The notes beneath the pieces were generated by a model that worked only from the letters and a program-made list of their open reading frames with translations, searched no databases and was not told where the DNA came from. A DNA stretch of 64,000 nucleotides from Zoogloea sp041908905 (GTDB lineage Bacteria; Pseudomonadota; Gammaproteobacteria; Burkholderiales; Rhodocyclaceae), in NCBI RefSeq assembly GCF_041908905.1, contig NZ_JAYREK010000004.1, positions 62,001 to 126,000 of the forward strand, written 5' to 3'. Positions 49,177-56,936 of this stretch are shown here, piece after piece (within the stretch, counting starts at the first letter, position 1; each line of letters begins with the position of its first letter). Both the position numbers and the translations under genes were made by a program.

Positions 49177-49662
49177 TCACCGCTTCGCCGCCGGATACCC
49201 CGCGTCGTTGAGCAGGCGCTCCCAGGCGGAGGCGGCGTAGCCGGTTTCCATCTCCTTGCCGACGCTTAGCGTCGGGGCGACCGGGTCCTTGCCGAAGCGG
49301 GTCTTGAAGGCGGCCACGTCGTCGGTGGTCTCGAGCTTGGTTTCGGTGAAGGGGATGCCGCGCTTGGTGAGCAGGTTGCGGCCTTCGTCGCAGGGCTTGC
49401 CGCATTCGCGGCCGGTGTAGAGGGTGACCGGGAAGTCGCTGGCGGCCTTGCGGGTGACGAAGGGCAGCTGGGCGTCGCCGCGGTTGGGCTGCAGCCGGCG
49501 CTCCTCGAACTTCTTGATCGACTGCGGGGGCGGCCGGTCGCTGTACTGGGTCTGGCCTTTCTCGTCGACCCAGCGGTAGGTGTTCTGCGCCGGGGCGGGG
49601 TCGGCGGCTAGGGCGGGCAGGGCGGTGGCCAGCATCAGCAGGCTGGCGAGGATGTTCTTCAT
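49177..49662 (-). CDS. Periplasmic DUF4124 / glutaredoxin-like fusion protein
   Basis: A 161-residue secreted protein. The signal peptide covers about 1-20 (LLMLATALPALAA). A DUF4124 module follows (about 28-55, NTYRWVDEKGQTQYSDRPP). The C-terminal half (about 72-150) is glutaredoxin-like: VTLYTGRECGKPCDEGRNLL, RGIPFTETKLETTDD and APTLSVGKEMETGY, with the cis-proline region. The active site reads C-G-K-P-C, three residues between the cysteines instead of the usual two. A GGAGAT ribosome-binding site precedes the ATG at 49662. Possible role in periplasmic thiol handling; family function is not established. Confidence 0.85.
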   Translation of the reverse strand: MKNILASLLMLATALPALAADPAPAQNTYRWVDEKGQTQYSDRPPPQSIKKFEERRLQPNRGDAQLPFVTRKAASDFPVTLYTGRECGKPCDEGRNLLTKRGIPFTETKLETTDDVAAFKTRFGKDPVAPTLSVGKEMETGYAASAWERLLNDAGYPAAKR

Positions 49663-49765
49663 GGGGTATCTCCGGACGGCGGGGGGGGCCGCCCGGGGGG
49701 GGGGCGGCGGCCCCCGCCGCCAAGGCCCCCCCACGCCCCCGGGGGGGGGCGCGGCGCCCCGGGAC
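49663..49765. other. Homopolymer-rich G/C spacer
   Basis: Between prlC and the DUF4124 gene, both leftward. The plus strand has G runs of 8 (49681-49688), 10 (49695-49704) and 9 (49741-49749) and C runs of 5 and 7. Complementary runs could fold into a very stable stem or form G-quadruplexes. No gene. Such tracts are also prone to assembly error. Confidence 0.7.
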
Positions 49766-51835
49766 TCATGCGCCGACCATGCCGCTGTGGCGCAGGAGGG
49801 CGTCCACCTGCGGCTCGCGGCCGCGGAAGGCCTTGAAGGATTCGAGGGCCGGGCGGCTGCCGCCGACGGCGAGGATCTCGTTCCAGAAGCGCTCGCCGGT
49901 CTCGGCGTCGAGCACGCTGCCCTTGGGCCGGCCGCTCTCCTCGAAGGCGGCGAAGGCGTCGGCGGACAGTACTTCGGCCCACTTGTAGCTGTAGTAGCCC
50001 GCCGCGTAGCCGCCGGCGAAGATGTGGCTGAAGCTGTTGGGGAAGCGGTGCCATTCGGGCGGGGTGAGCACGGCGACTTCGCGGCGGACTTCGGCGAGGA
50101 GGTCCATCACGTGCTGGTGGGCCGGGTCGAAGTCCATGTGCAGCAGCAGGTCGAACAGGGAGAACTCCAGCTGGCGGACGGTCTGCATGCCGCTCTGGAA
50201 GTTCTTGGCGGCGAGCATCTTGTCGAAGAGCTCGCGGGGCAGGGCCTCGCCGGTGTCGGCGTGGGCGGTCATGTCGCGCACCACGTCCCATTCCCAGCAG
50301 AAGTTTTCCATGAACTGGCTGGGCAGCTCGACGGCGTCCCATTCGACGCCGTGGATGCCGGAGACGGCCAGGTCGTCCACCCGGGTGAGCAGGTGGTGCA
50401 GGCCGTGGCCGGCTTCATGGAAGAGGGTGATCACGTCGTCGTGGCTGAAGGTGGCGGGTTTGCCGCCCACCGGCCCGGGGAAGTTGCAGACCAGGTAGGC
50501 GACCGGGGTCTCGACGCCGGCCGGGGTGCGCCGGCGGGTGATCGCGGAGTCCATCCAGGCGCCGCCCTTCTTGGTGTCGCGGGCGTAGAGGTCGAGGTAG
50601 AACTGGCCGATGAGCTGGCCGTCGCGCTCGATGCGGAAGAAGCGCACGTCCGGGTGCCACACCGGGCCGCTGTCGGGCTGGATGCGCACCTGATACAGCC
50701 GTTCGACGACCTTGAACAGGCCTTCGAGCACCTTGGGCTCGGGGAAGTATTCCTTCACCTCCTGCTCGGAGAAGGCGTAGCGGGCGATCCGCAGCTTCTC
50801 GGAGACGTAGGCCACGTCCCAGGGTTCGAGGGGGGCGAGGCCCAGCTCGTCCCGGGCGAAGGCCTGCAGCTCGGCCAGGTCGCGCTCGGCGAAGGGCTTG
50901 GCCTTGGCGGCCAGCTCGCGCAGGAAGCCCAGCACCTGCTCGGGGGAGTCGGCCATCTTGGGCACCAGCGAGACGTCGGCGAAGTGGCGGTAGCCGAGCA
51001 TTTGCGCCTCTTCGGCGCGCAGCGCGAGGATCTGCCTGATCAGCGGGCCGTTGTCCCATTCGGGCTTGCTGTAGCCGTTGTCGACCTCGGCGGCGCGGGT
51101 GGCGTAGGCGCGGTAGAGGGTCTCGCGCAGCGCGCGGCTGTCGGCGTACTGCATGACCGGCAGGTAGGAGGGCATCTTGAGGCCGAACTTCCAGCCGGGG
51201 GTGCCGGCCTTCTCGGCGGCCTCGCGGGCGGCGGCGATCACGTCGGCGGGCAGGCCGGCCAGCTCGGACTCGACGGTGACGACGTGGGCGTAGGCGTTGG
51301 TGGCGTCGAGGAGGTTTTCGGAGAACTTGGCGCCTAGACCGGCCATTTCTTCCTGGATGGCCTGGAAGCGGGGCTTCTGGGCGTCGGGCAGTTCGGCGCC
51401 CGAGAGGCGGAAGCCGCGCAGTTCGTTGTCGATGATCCGCTGGCGGGCCGGGCTGAGCTCGGCGAAGGCGGCGCTGTTGCGGATTGACTTATATTTTTCG
51501 AAAAGCTTAAGGTTTTGTCCTAATTCGGCGTAAAACCTTGTGACCTCCGGCAACATGGCGTTGTAGGCCTCGCGCCACTCGGGGGTGTCCATCACGCTGT
51601 GCATGTGGGAGGCGATGCCCCAGGCGCGGCCGAGGCGCTCGCCGTCGTCCTCGATGGGCTGGACGAAGTTGTCCCAGCTGGGGGTGGCGGGGTCGTCCTG
51701 GAGACGTTCGACGGTGCTCCGCAGGGCGTCGAGGAGGCTGCGTACGGCGGGTTCGACGTGTTCCGGGCGGATCGCGTCGAAGCGCGGCAGGCCGGTGGAT
51801 TCGAGCAGCGGCGAAGGGGTCGGGGTAGTGGTCAT
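49766..51835 (-). CDS. prlC: Oligopeptidase A
   Basis: A 689-residue cytosolic zinc metallopeptidase of family M3 (E. coli 680) that degrades small peptides and cleaved signal peptides. The zinc-binding HEAGH motif is at 473-477, within TLFHEAGHGLHHLLT; the third ligand region ENFCWEWD follows. The N-terminus LPRFDAIRPEHVEPAV and the C-terminal SHIFAGGYAAGYYSYKWAEVLSADAF are family signatures. It is divergent from an HDOD gene across a 113-bp spacer. Confidence 0.96.
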   Translation of the reverse strand: MTTTPTPSPLLESTGLPRFDAIRPEHVEPAVRSLLDALRSTVERLQDDPATPSWDNFVQPIEDDGERLGRAWGIASHMHSVMDTPEWREAYNAMLPEVTRFYAELGQNLKLFEKYKSIRNSAAFAELSPARQRIIDNELRGFRLSGAELPDAQKPRFQAIQEEMAGLGAKFSENLLDATNAYAHVVTVESELAGLPADVIAAAREAAEKAGTPGWKFGLKMPSYLPVMQYADSRALRETLYRAYATRAAEVDNGYSKPEWDNGPLIRQILALRAEEAQMLGYRHFADVSLVPKMADSPEQVLGFLRELAAKAKPFAERDLAELQAFARDELGLAPLEPWDVAYVSEKLRIARYAFSEQEVKEYFPEPKVLEGLFKVVERLYQVRIQPDSGPVWHPDVRFFRIERDGQLIGQFYLDLYARDTKKGGAWMDSAITRRRTPAGVETPVAYLVCNFPGPVGGKPATFSHDDVITLFHEAGHGLHHLLTRVDDLAVSGIHGVEWDAVELPSQFMENFCWEWDVVRDMTAHADTGEALPRELFDKMLAAKNFQSGMQTVRQLEFSLFDLLLHMDFDPAHQHVMDLLAEVRREVAVLTPPEWHRFPNSFSHIFAGGYAAGYYSYKWAEVLSADAFAAFEESGRPKGSVLDAETGERFWNEILAVGGSRPALESFKAFRGREPQVDALLRHSGMVGA

Positions 51836-51948
51836 TGTTGTCTCGGGTAAGAGATGCGTGTGGTTTCATTTTGCCGAATTCCGCGGGGAGTGTCGCGCAT
51901 CGCGGCGCGCGGAGTGGGCATGGCTCGGTTTCGATGAAGGGGGTCGGC

Positions 51949-52815
51949 GTGAGTGACGGTGCTTTGAACATGACGGAGCAGGCTTTCCTGCATACGCTCT
52001 CCCAGGAGCTGGAGCGGGGCGAGCTGCGTTTTCCGACCTCCATGGAGGTCACCATGCGGGTGATCGAGGCCCTGGACGATCCGGACATGGACCTGGGGCG
52101 CATGTCGGCGATGGTGTCGGCGGAGCCCCTGCTGGCGGCGCGTACGGTGGCGCTGGCCAACTCCGCCTGGTACAACCCGGGCGGGCGCGTGGTGACCGAC
52201 GTGCCGAAGGCGCTGGTGCGCATCGGCTTCGGCAAGCTGCGCGCGCTGGCGATGGCGGTGGCGGCCGAGCAGCTGATCAACCGGGACGTGCTGATTCCCT
52301 TCCAGCCTCTTATCCGCCGGCTGTGGGCCCACTGCGTGGATGTGGCGGCGACGGCCTGCGTGCTGGCGCGCCGCTGTACCCGGCTCGATCCGGACGCGGC
52401 CTTCTTTGCCGGGATGGTCCACGACATCGGCCAGTTCTTCCTGCTGGCCCGGGTGTGGGAATACCCCGAGATGCTCAGCGACGAGAGCCCGCTGTCGGAT
52501 CTGGTGCGGGTCTGGTATGCCCCGATCGGGCGGGCGGTGCTGTCGTCGATGGGGATGCCCCAGGAGCTGGTGGATGCGGTCGACGACCCGGAGATCTACG
52601 GCGGCGAGTGGCCGCCCGGCTCGATCACCGACCTGGTGTTCATCGCCAACCTGGTGTCGGAGACGCGCAACCCCTTCTCGCCCGAGGAGGAGGACGTCCG
52701 CAAGGGGCTCGCCAGGGCGGCGACCCTGGGGCTGGACGAGGCGCTGCTGGCCACCGTGCTGGCCGAGTCGGTGGCCGAGCGCCAGGCCCTGATCGACCTG
52801 TTCCGTATCGGTTGA
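51949..52815 (+). CDS. HDOD-domain signalling protein
   Basis: Encodes about 288 residues from a GTG at 51949, chosen for the AAGGGGG ribosome-binding site 5-6 bases upstream; an in-frame ATG at 51934 would add five residues. The HDOD domain (about 20-220) shows FPTSMEVTMRVIEALDDPDMDLGRMSAM, LAARTVALANSAWYN and the FFAGMVHDIGQFFLL segment with an HD pair. HDOD proteins are non-catalytic or weakly catalytic HD relatives used in bacterial signalling, often with c-di-GMP. A linked GGDEF gene lies 6 kb away but shares no operon. Confidence 0.85.
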   Translation: MSDGALNMTEQAFLHTLSQELERGELRFPTSMEVTMRVIEALDDPDMDLGRMSAMVSAEPLLAARTVALANSAWYNPGGRVVTDVPKALVRIGFGKLRALAMAVAAEQLINRDVLIPFQPLIRRLWAHCVDVAATACVLARRCTRLDPDAAFFAGMVHDIGQFFLLARVWEYPEMLSDESPLSDLVRVWYAPIGRAVLSSMGMPQELVDAVDDPEIYGGEWPPGSITDLVFIANLVSETRNPFSPEEEDVRKGLARAATLGLDEALLATVLAESVAERQALIDLFRIG

Positions 52816-52883
52816 AGCGCCGCCGGCCGGCGCCGGGGCGCAGGCCCACGCCGGCTCCTCCCGCGGCCCGACCGTAAACGAAA

Positions 52884-52905
52884 CAACCCGCTGTGAGGCG
52901 GGTTG
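52884..52905. terminator. Bidirectional terminator between HDOD gene and purC
   Basis: An 8-bp stem (CAACCCGC with GCGGGTTG, 6-base loop). On the minus strand it is followed by TTTCGTTT, on the plus strand by CTGCTTTT. It lies between convergent genes, 68 bp past the HDOD stop and 23 bp past the purC stop. Confidence 0.75.
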
Positions 52906-52928
52906 CTGCTTTTGGGGGCTGGCGTGGC

Positions 52929-53861
52929 TTACAGGGTCTGGCCGGTGAGGCGCTCGTAGGCTTCCACGTACTTGGCGGCGGTGCGCTCGATGACGTCGGC
53001 CGGCAGCTTGGGGCCGGGGGCCTTCTTGCCCCAGTCGAGGGTCTCGAGGTAGTCGCGCACGTACTGCTTGTCGTAGCTGGGGGGGCTGATGCCCACGGCG
53101 TAGCTGTCGGCGGGCCAGAAGCGCGAGGAATCGGGCGTCAGGGCCTCGTCGATGAGGTGCAGGGTGCCGGCGGCGTCGATGCCGAACTCGAACTTGGTGT
53201 CGGCGATGATGATGCCGCGGGTAGCGGCGTAGTCGGCGGCCTGGGTGTACAGCGCGATGGCGGCGTCACGGGCTTCGGTGACCAGCTGGGCGCCGGTCTT
53301 GCCGGTGCCCTTGAGGGCGTCGGCAAGGAGGGCGTCGGTGCGGGCCTGGGCCTGCTCGAAGCTGATGTTCTCGTCGTGGTCGCCGACCTCGGCCTTGCTG
53401 GCCGGGGTGAAGATCGGGGCGGGCAGCTTCTGGGCCTGCTGGAGCCCGGCGGGGAGCTGGATGCCGCAGATGGCGCCGGTGTCCTGGTAATCCTTCCAGC
53501 CGGAGCCGATCACGTAGCCACGCACGACGGCCTCGATGGGCAGCGGGGTGAGGCGCTTGACGACCAGCGCGCGGCCGCGCACCTGGTCCTGCTCGTCGGC
53601 CGCAACGACGCTCTCGGGGGCGATGCCGGTGAGCTGGTTGGGCACGATGTGGCCGAGCCTGGCGAACCAGAAGTTGGCCATCGCGGTGAGCACTTCGCCT
53701 TTGCGGGGAATCGGGTCCGGCAGGATCACGTCGAAGGCCGACAGGCGGTCGGAGGTGACGATGAGCAGCTTGTCGGCGTCGATCGCGTAGATGTCGCGGA
53801 CTTTGCCACGGCCGAGGAGGGGCAGGCTGCGGAGGGTGGATTCGAAGAGCGGAGTGGTCAC
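52929..53861 (-). CDS. purC: Phosphoribosylaminoimidazole-succinocarboxamide synthase
   Basis: A 310-residue enzyme, the longer PurC type (E. coli 237), that adds aspartate to CAIR with ATP in purine synthesis. Motifs are GRGKVRDIYAIDADKLLIVTSDRLSAFDV at the N-terminus, EAVVRGYVIGSGWKDY, and the catalytic block IADTKFEFGIDAAGTLHLIDEALTPDSSRFW. A separate locus from purH-purD in this window. It ends at a terminator and starts 82 bp downstream of the DUF3422 gene. Confidence 0.96.
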   Translation of the reverse strand: MTTPLFESTLRSLPLLGRGKVRDIYAIDADKLLIVTSDRLSAFDVILPDPIPRKGEVLTAMANFWFARLGHIVPNQLTGIAPESVVAADEQDQVRGRALVVKRLTPLPIEAVVRGYVIGSGWKDYQDTGAICGIQLPAGLQQAQKLPAPIFTPASKAEVGDHDENISFEQAQARTDALLADALKGTGKTGAQLVTEARDAAIALYTQAADYAATRGIIIADTKFEFGIDAAGTLHLIDEALTPDSSRFWPADSYAVGISPPSYDKQYVRDYLETLDWGKKAPGPKLPADVIERTAAKYVEAYERLTGQTL

Positions 53862-53943
53862 GGTCTGGGTGTCCGACGGTCAAAACGCGATTATAGCCGG
53901 CTGGCGGGGCGACGGGCAGCGCCCGCGCGAAGGGGTGGCGGGC

Positions 53944-55242
53944 TCAGTGCCCGGCCTCGGCCGCCGCCAGGTGCTTGCGCATGCGCCGGGTGCCGAGGGC
54001 GACCACCAGCGCGATGACGGGGATCGCGGCGGCGGTGAGGCCCTCCGGCGTCAGTGGCTCGATGGCGTGCTTGACGCCCTTCGCCATGTACTGCACGAGC
54101 TGGGAGGCGTAGTAGGTGATCGCCACCACCGACAGGCCCTCCACCGTCTCCTGCAGGTGCAGCTGCAGCTTGGCCCGGCGGTTCATCTGGGCGAGGAGTT
54201 CCTGGTTCTGGCGTTCGAGCTCGACCTCGACCCGGGTGCGCAGCAGCTGGCTGTTGCGGGCGACGCGGCTGGAGAGGTCCTCCTGGCGGCGGGCCATGGT
54301 CTCGCAGGTGTTCATGGCCGGCCGCAGGCGCCGCTCCATGAACTCGTGGAAGGTGGGCAGGCCGGGGATGCGCCGCTCGCGGAGTTCCTCGATGCGCTGC
54401 ATCACCAGGCTGTGGTAGGCCCGCGTGGCGCCGAAGCGGAAGGTGGTGCGGGCCACCGAGTGCTCGACCTCGGCGGCGAGGGTGGTGAGTTCGGCCAGCA
54501 CGCTGCGCTCGTCCTCCGGCACGCGGGCGGCATTGGTGCGGTCCATCAGTGCGGCGAGGCGTTGCTCGGCGCCCCCCAGCAGGCGGCCGACTTCCTTGGC
54601 CACCGGGAAGGCCAGCAGCGACATCAGCCGGTAGGTCTCGATCTCGACCAGGCGCTGCACGGTGCGGCCGGCCTGACGCCGGGTGAGGGAGATGTCGATC
54701 ACCAGGAAGCGGGAGAAGCCGTCCTCGAACGCGAAGTCGGTGAACACCCAGGCCGCGCCGTCGGCCACGGTGGCGCCCACCGTCTGGCCGGTGGCGCTGA
54801 GTTGGGCCATCACGCTCTCGGGGCTGATCTCTGCCACCTGGCGCAGCTCGACGTGGGTCGCCGCCATCAGTTTGCCGGGCAGCCTGGCCAGCCAGTCGGC
54901 GGGTACCACGGCGAGGGCGGTGGTCGGCTCGGCGATGCCCTCGCCCGGGGCCACCGGGCGGAAGAAGGTGTAGCTGGAGAATTCGTTGTGCAGCTCCCAC
55001 TTGAGCTGGAAGCTGCCGAAGTCGATCAGGCGGTGGCTGCCTTCGGCGTCGATCGGCTGGCCGAGCTGCTCGCCGAGGGTGATGAGGTGGCGCAGCGCGG
55101 CGCCGGGGGCTTCATCCTCGTGGTGCAGCGCCAGGTAGCTGATGAGCTGGGGGCTCTGCAGCGGCGTGGGCGGGCGGGCGTGGAACTCGTCGTTGAGGCT
55201 CTGGCGCAGCGCGTGTTCGGTGAAGAGCGGGGACAGCGGCAT
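53944..55242 (-). CDS. DUF3422 membrane-anchored protein
   Basis: A 432-residue protein of the DUF3422 (COG4949) family, function unknown. It starts with the usual LNDEFHARPPTPLQSPQLISYLAL motif. The N-terminal soluble part (about 1-330) includes ETYRLMSLLAFPVAKE and a coiled coil around 300-350 (RVEVELERQNQELLAQMNRRAKLQLHLQETVEGL). Two helices follow near the C-terminus (about 350-370 and 395-415). In related bacteria it often neighbours purine or small membrane genes, which says little about role. Confidence 0.88.
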   Translation of the reverse strand: MPLSPLFTEHALRQSLNDEFHARPPTPLQSPQLISYLALHHEDEAPGAALRHLITLGEQLGQPIDAEGSHRLIDFGSFQLKWELHNEFSSYTFFRPVAPGEGIAEPTTALAVVPADWLARLPGKLMAATHVELRQVAEISPESVMAQLSATGQTVGATVADGAAWVFTDFAFEDGFSRFLVIDISLTRRQAGRTVQRLVEIETYRLMSLLAFPVAKEVGRLLGGAEQRLAALMDRTNAARVPEDERSVLAELTTLAAEVEHSVARTTFRFGATRAYHSLVMQRIEELRERRIPGLPTFHEFMERRLRPAMNTCETMARRQEDLSSRVARNSQLLRTRVEVELERQNQELLAQMNRRAKLQLHLQETVEGLSVVAITYYASQLVQYMAKGVKHAIEPLTPEGLTAAAIPVIALVVALGTRRMRKHLAAAEAGH

Positions 55243-55318
55243 CGGGAGCGGTCCGTCGGCAGGGTCGGGCCGACATCTTGCGGCCGGCGTGGCCCGGCTG
55301 GCAAGGCGCGGAGGCGCG

Positions 55319-55696
55319 TCAGCGCAGCAGCAGGGCGGCGAGGGCGCCGCCGCCGGCCAGCAGCGCGACGGTGAGCAGCAGGCCCATCAGGCGCGCGCGG
55401 CGCCGCAGCTCGTCCACCGCCCGCACGAGGTCGGCGTTCTGTGCGGCCAGTTGGGCGAGGAGTTCGGCGCTGTCGGCCTGGCGCAGCTCGAACTCGGCGA
55501 CGCGGGCCTCCAGGGCGGCGAGGCGCGCTTCGGGGCTGGCGCCGGGGTCGACGGCCGGCATCGGCGGGGCGTCGGCCGCCTTGCGCTTGCCGACCTTCTG
55601 CCACAGCTTCTTGGCGCCCTTGGCGACGGTGGGGGCGTGGGCGATGACGTCGGACCAGGGGATGGCGCTGAACAGCACCGACCAGGGAGCAGCCAT
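55319..55696 (-). CDS. Small coiled-coil membrane protein of unknown function
   Basis: Encodes 125 residues with no family I recognise. An amphipathic N-terminus with KGAKKLWQKVGKRK (about 26-40) precedes a proline-rich turn, a coiled coil (about 52-98, ARLAALEARVAEFELRQAD and further heptads) and one C-terminal membrane helix (about 103-122, LMGLLLTVALLAGGGALAALL). The layout suggests a tail-anchored protein. It lies between the fba terminator and DUF3422 on the same strand, 76 bp ahead of the latter. Confidence 0.75.
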   Translation of the reverse strand: MAAPWSVLFSAIPWSDVIAHAPTVAKGAKKLWQKVGKRKAADAPPMPAVDPGASPEARLAALEARVAEFELRQADSAELLAQLAAQNADLVRAVDELRRRARLMGLLLTVALLAGGGALAALLLR

Positions 55697-55715
55697 CGAT
55701 GGAGCCTTTCAAGTG

Positions 55716-55740
55716 AAAAGGGCCGGAAGACCCGGCCCTT
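55716..55740 (-). terminator. Rho-independent terminator after fba
   Basis: On the minus strand a 9-bp stem (AAGGGCCGG with CCGGCCCTT, loop GTCTT) runs into TTTTCACTT. It is 11 bp past the fba stop codon and overlaps the leader of the next gene. Confidence 0.8.
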
Positions 55741-55751
55741 GTTATGACTGC

Positions 55752-56816
55752 TTAGCGGACGATCTGGTTCAGGGCGCCGCTCTTGTAGGCCGCGGCGATC
55801 TTTTCGAGGCCGATCGGCTTGATCTTGCTGGCGTTGCCGGCAGCGCCGAAGGCTTCGAAGCGGGCCTTGCAGACCAGCTTGGCGGCTTCGCGGGCGGGCT
55901 TGAGAAACTCGCGCGGATCGAACTTGGAGGGGTTCTCGACGAAGAACTTGCGGATCGCGCCGGTCATGGCCAGGCGGATGTCGGTGTCGATGTTGATCTT
56001 GCGCACGCCGTACTTGATGCCGCGGACGATCTCTTCGACGGGCACGCCGTAGGTTTCCTTCATGTCGCCGCCGTACTCGCGGATGATCTCGAGCAGCTCC
56101 TGCGGCACCGAGGAGGAGCCGTGCATCACCAGGTGGGTGTTGGGGATGCGGGCGTTGATCTCCTTGATGCGCTCGATGGCCAGGATGTCGCCGGTGGGCT
56201 TGCGGGTGAACTTGTAGGCGCCGTGGCTGGTGCCGATGGCGATGGCGAGGGCGTCCACGTTGGTCTGCTTGACGAAGTCGGCGGCCTGGTCGGGGTCGGT
56301 CAGCATCTGGGAGTGGTCCAGGGTGCCTTCGGCGCCGATGCCGTCTTCCTCGCCGGCCTGGCCGGTCTCGAGGGAGCCCAGGCAGCCCAGCTCGCCTTCG
56401 ACGCTGACGCCGATGGCGTGGGACATCTCGACGACGCGGCGGGTGACGTCGACGTTGTATTCATAGGAGGACGGGGTCTTGCCGTCTTCCATCAGGGAGC
56501 CGTCCATCATCACCGACGAGAAGCCGGAGCGGATGGCGCCCATGCAGATGGCCGGGGACTGGCCGTGGTCCTGGTGCATCACCACCGGGATGTGCGGGTA
56601 GGCTTCGACGGCGGCGTCGATGAGGTGGCGCAGGAAGGCCTCGCCGGCGTATTTGCGGGCGCCGGCGCTGGCCTGCATGATCACCGGGCTGTCGGTTTCC
56701 GCGGCGGCTTCCATGATGGCCTGGACCTGTTCGAGGTTGTTGACGTTGAACGCGGGCAGACCGTAGCCGTGTTCGGCGGCGTGGTCGAGAAGCTGACGCA
56801 TGGAAACGAGGGACAT
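55752..56816 (-). CDS. fba: Class II fructose-1,6-bisphosphate aldolase
   Basis: A 354-residue zinc-dependent aldolase of the CbbA/Calvin subtype, which also occurs widely in betaproteobacterial glycolysis. Visible are ASAGARKYAGEAF, the zinc histidine in PVVMHQDHGQS, GFSSVMMDGSLMEDG, the EGELGCLGSLETGQ segment, IGTSHGAYKF with a second histidine, VMHGSSSVP with the third, and INIDTDIRLAMT. A GGAGAG ribosome-binding site fixes the ATG at 56816. It follows pyk after 120 bp. Confidence 0.97.
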   Translation of the reverse strand: MSLVSMRQLLDHAAEHGYGLPAFNVNNLEQVQAIMEAAAETDSPVIMQASAGARKYAGEAFLRHLIDAAVEAYPHIPVVMHQDHGQSPAICMGAIRSGFSSVMMDGSLMEDGKTPSSYEYNVDVTRRVVEMSHAIGVSVEGELGCLGSLETGQAGEEDGIGAEGTLDHSQMLTDPDQAADFVKQTNVDALAIAIGTSHGAYKFTRKPTGDILAIERIKEINARIPNTHLVMHGSSSVPQELLEIIREYGGDMKETYGVPVEEIVRGIKYGVRKINIDTDIRLAMTGAIRKFFVENPSKFDPREFLKPAREAAKLVCKARFEAFGAAGNASKIKPIGLEKIAAAYKSGALNQIVR

Positions 56817-56936
56817 GACTTTTCTCTCCGAGGGCCGGGCACCGGCCGGGTAAGGACGTAAAACAGCGATTCTACCAAGCCGGCATGACGCCTGCGACAC
56901 CGGGCACGGCGAGCGTGCCCGAAATTGTGTTGCGGA

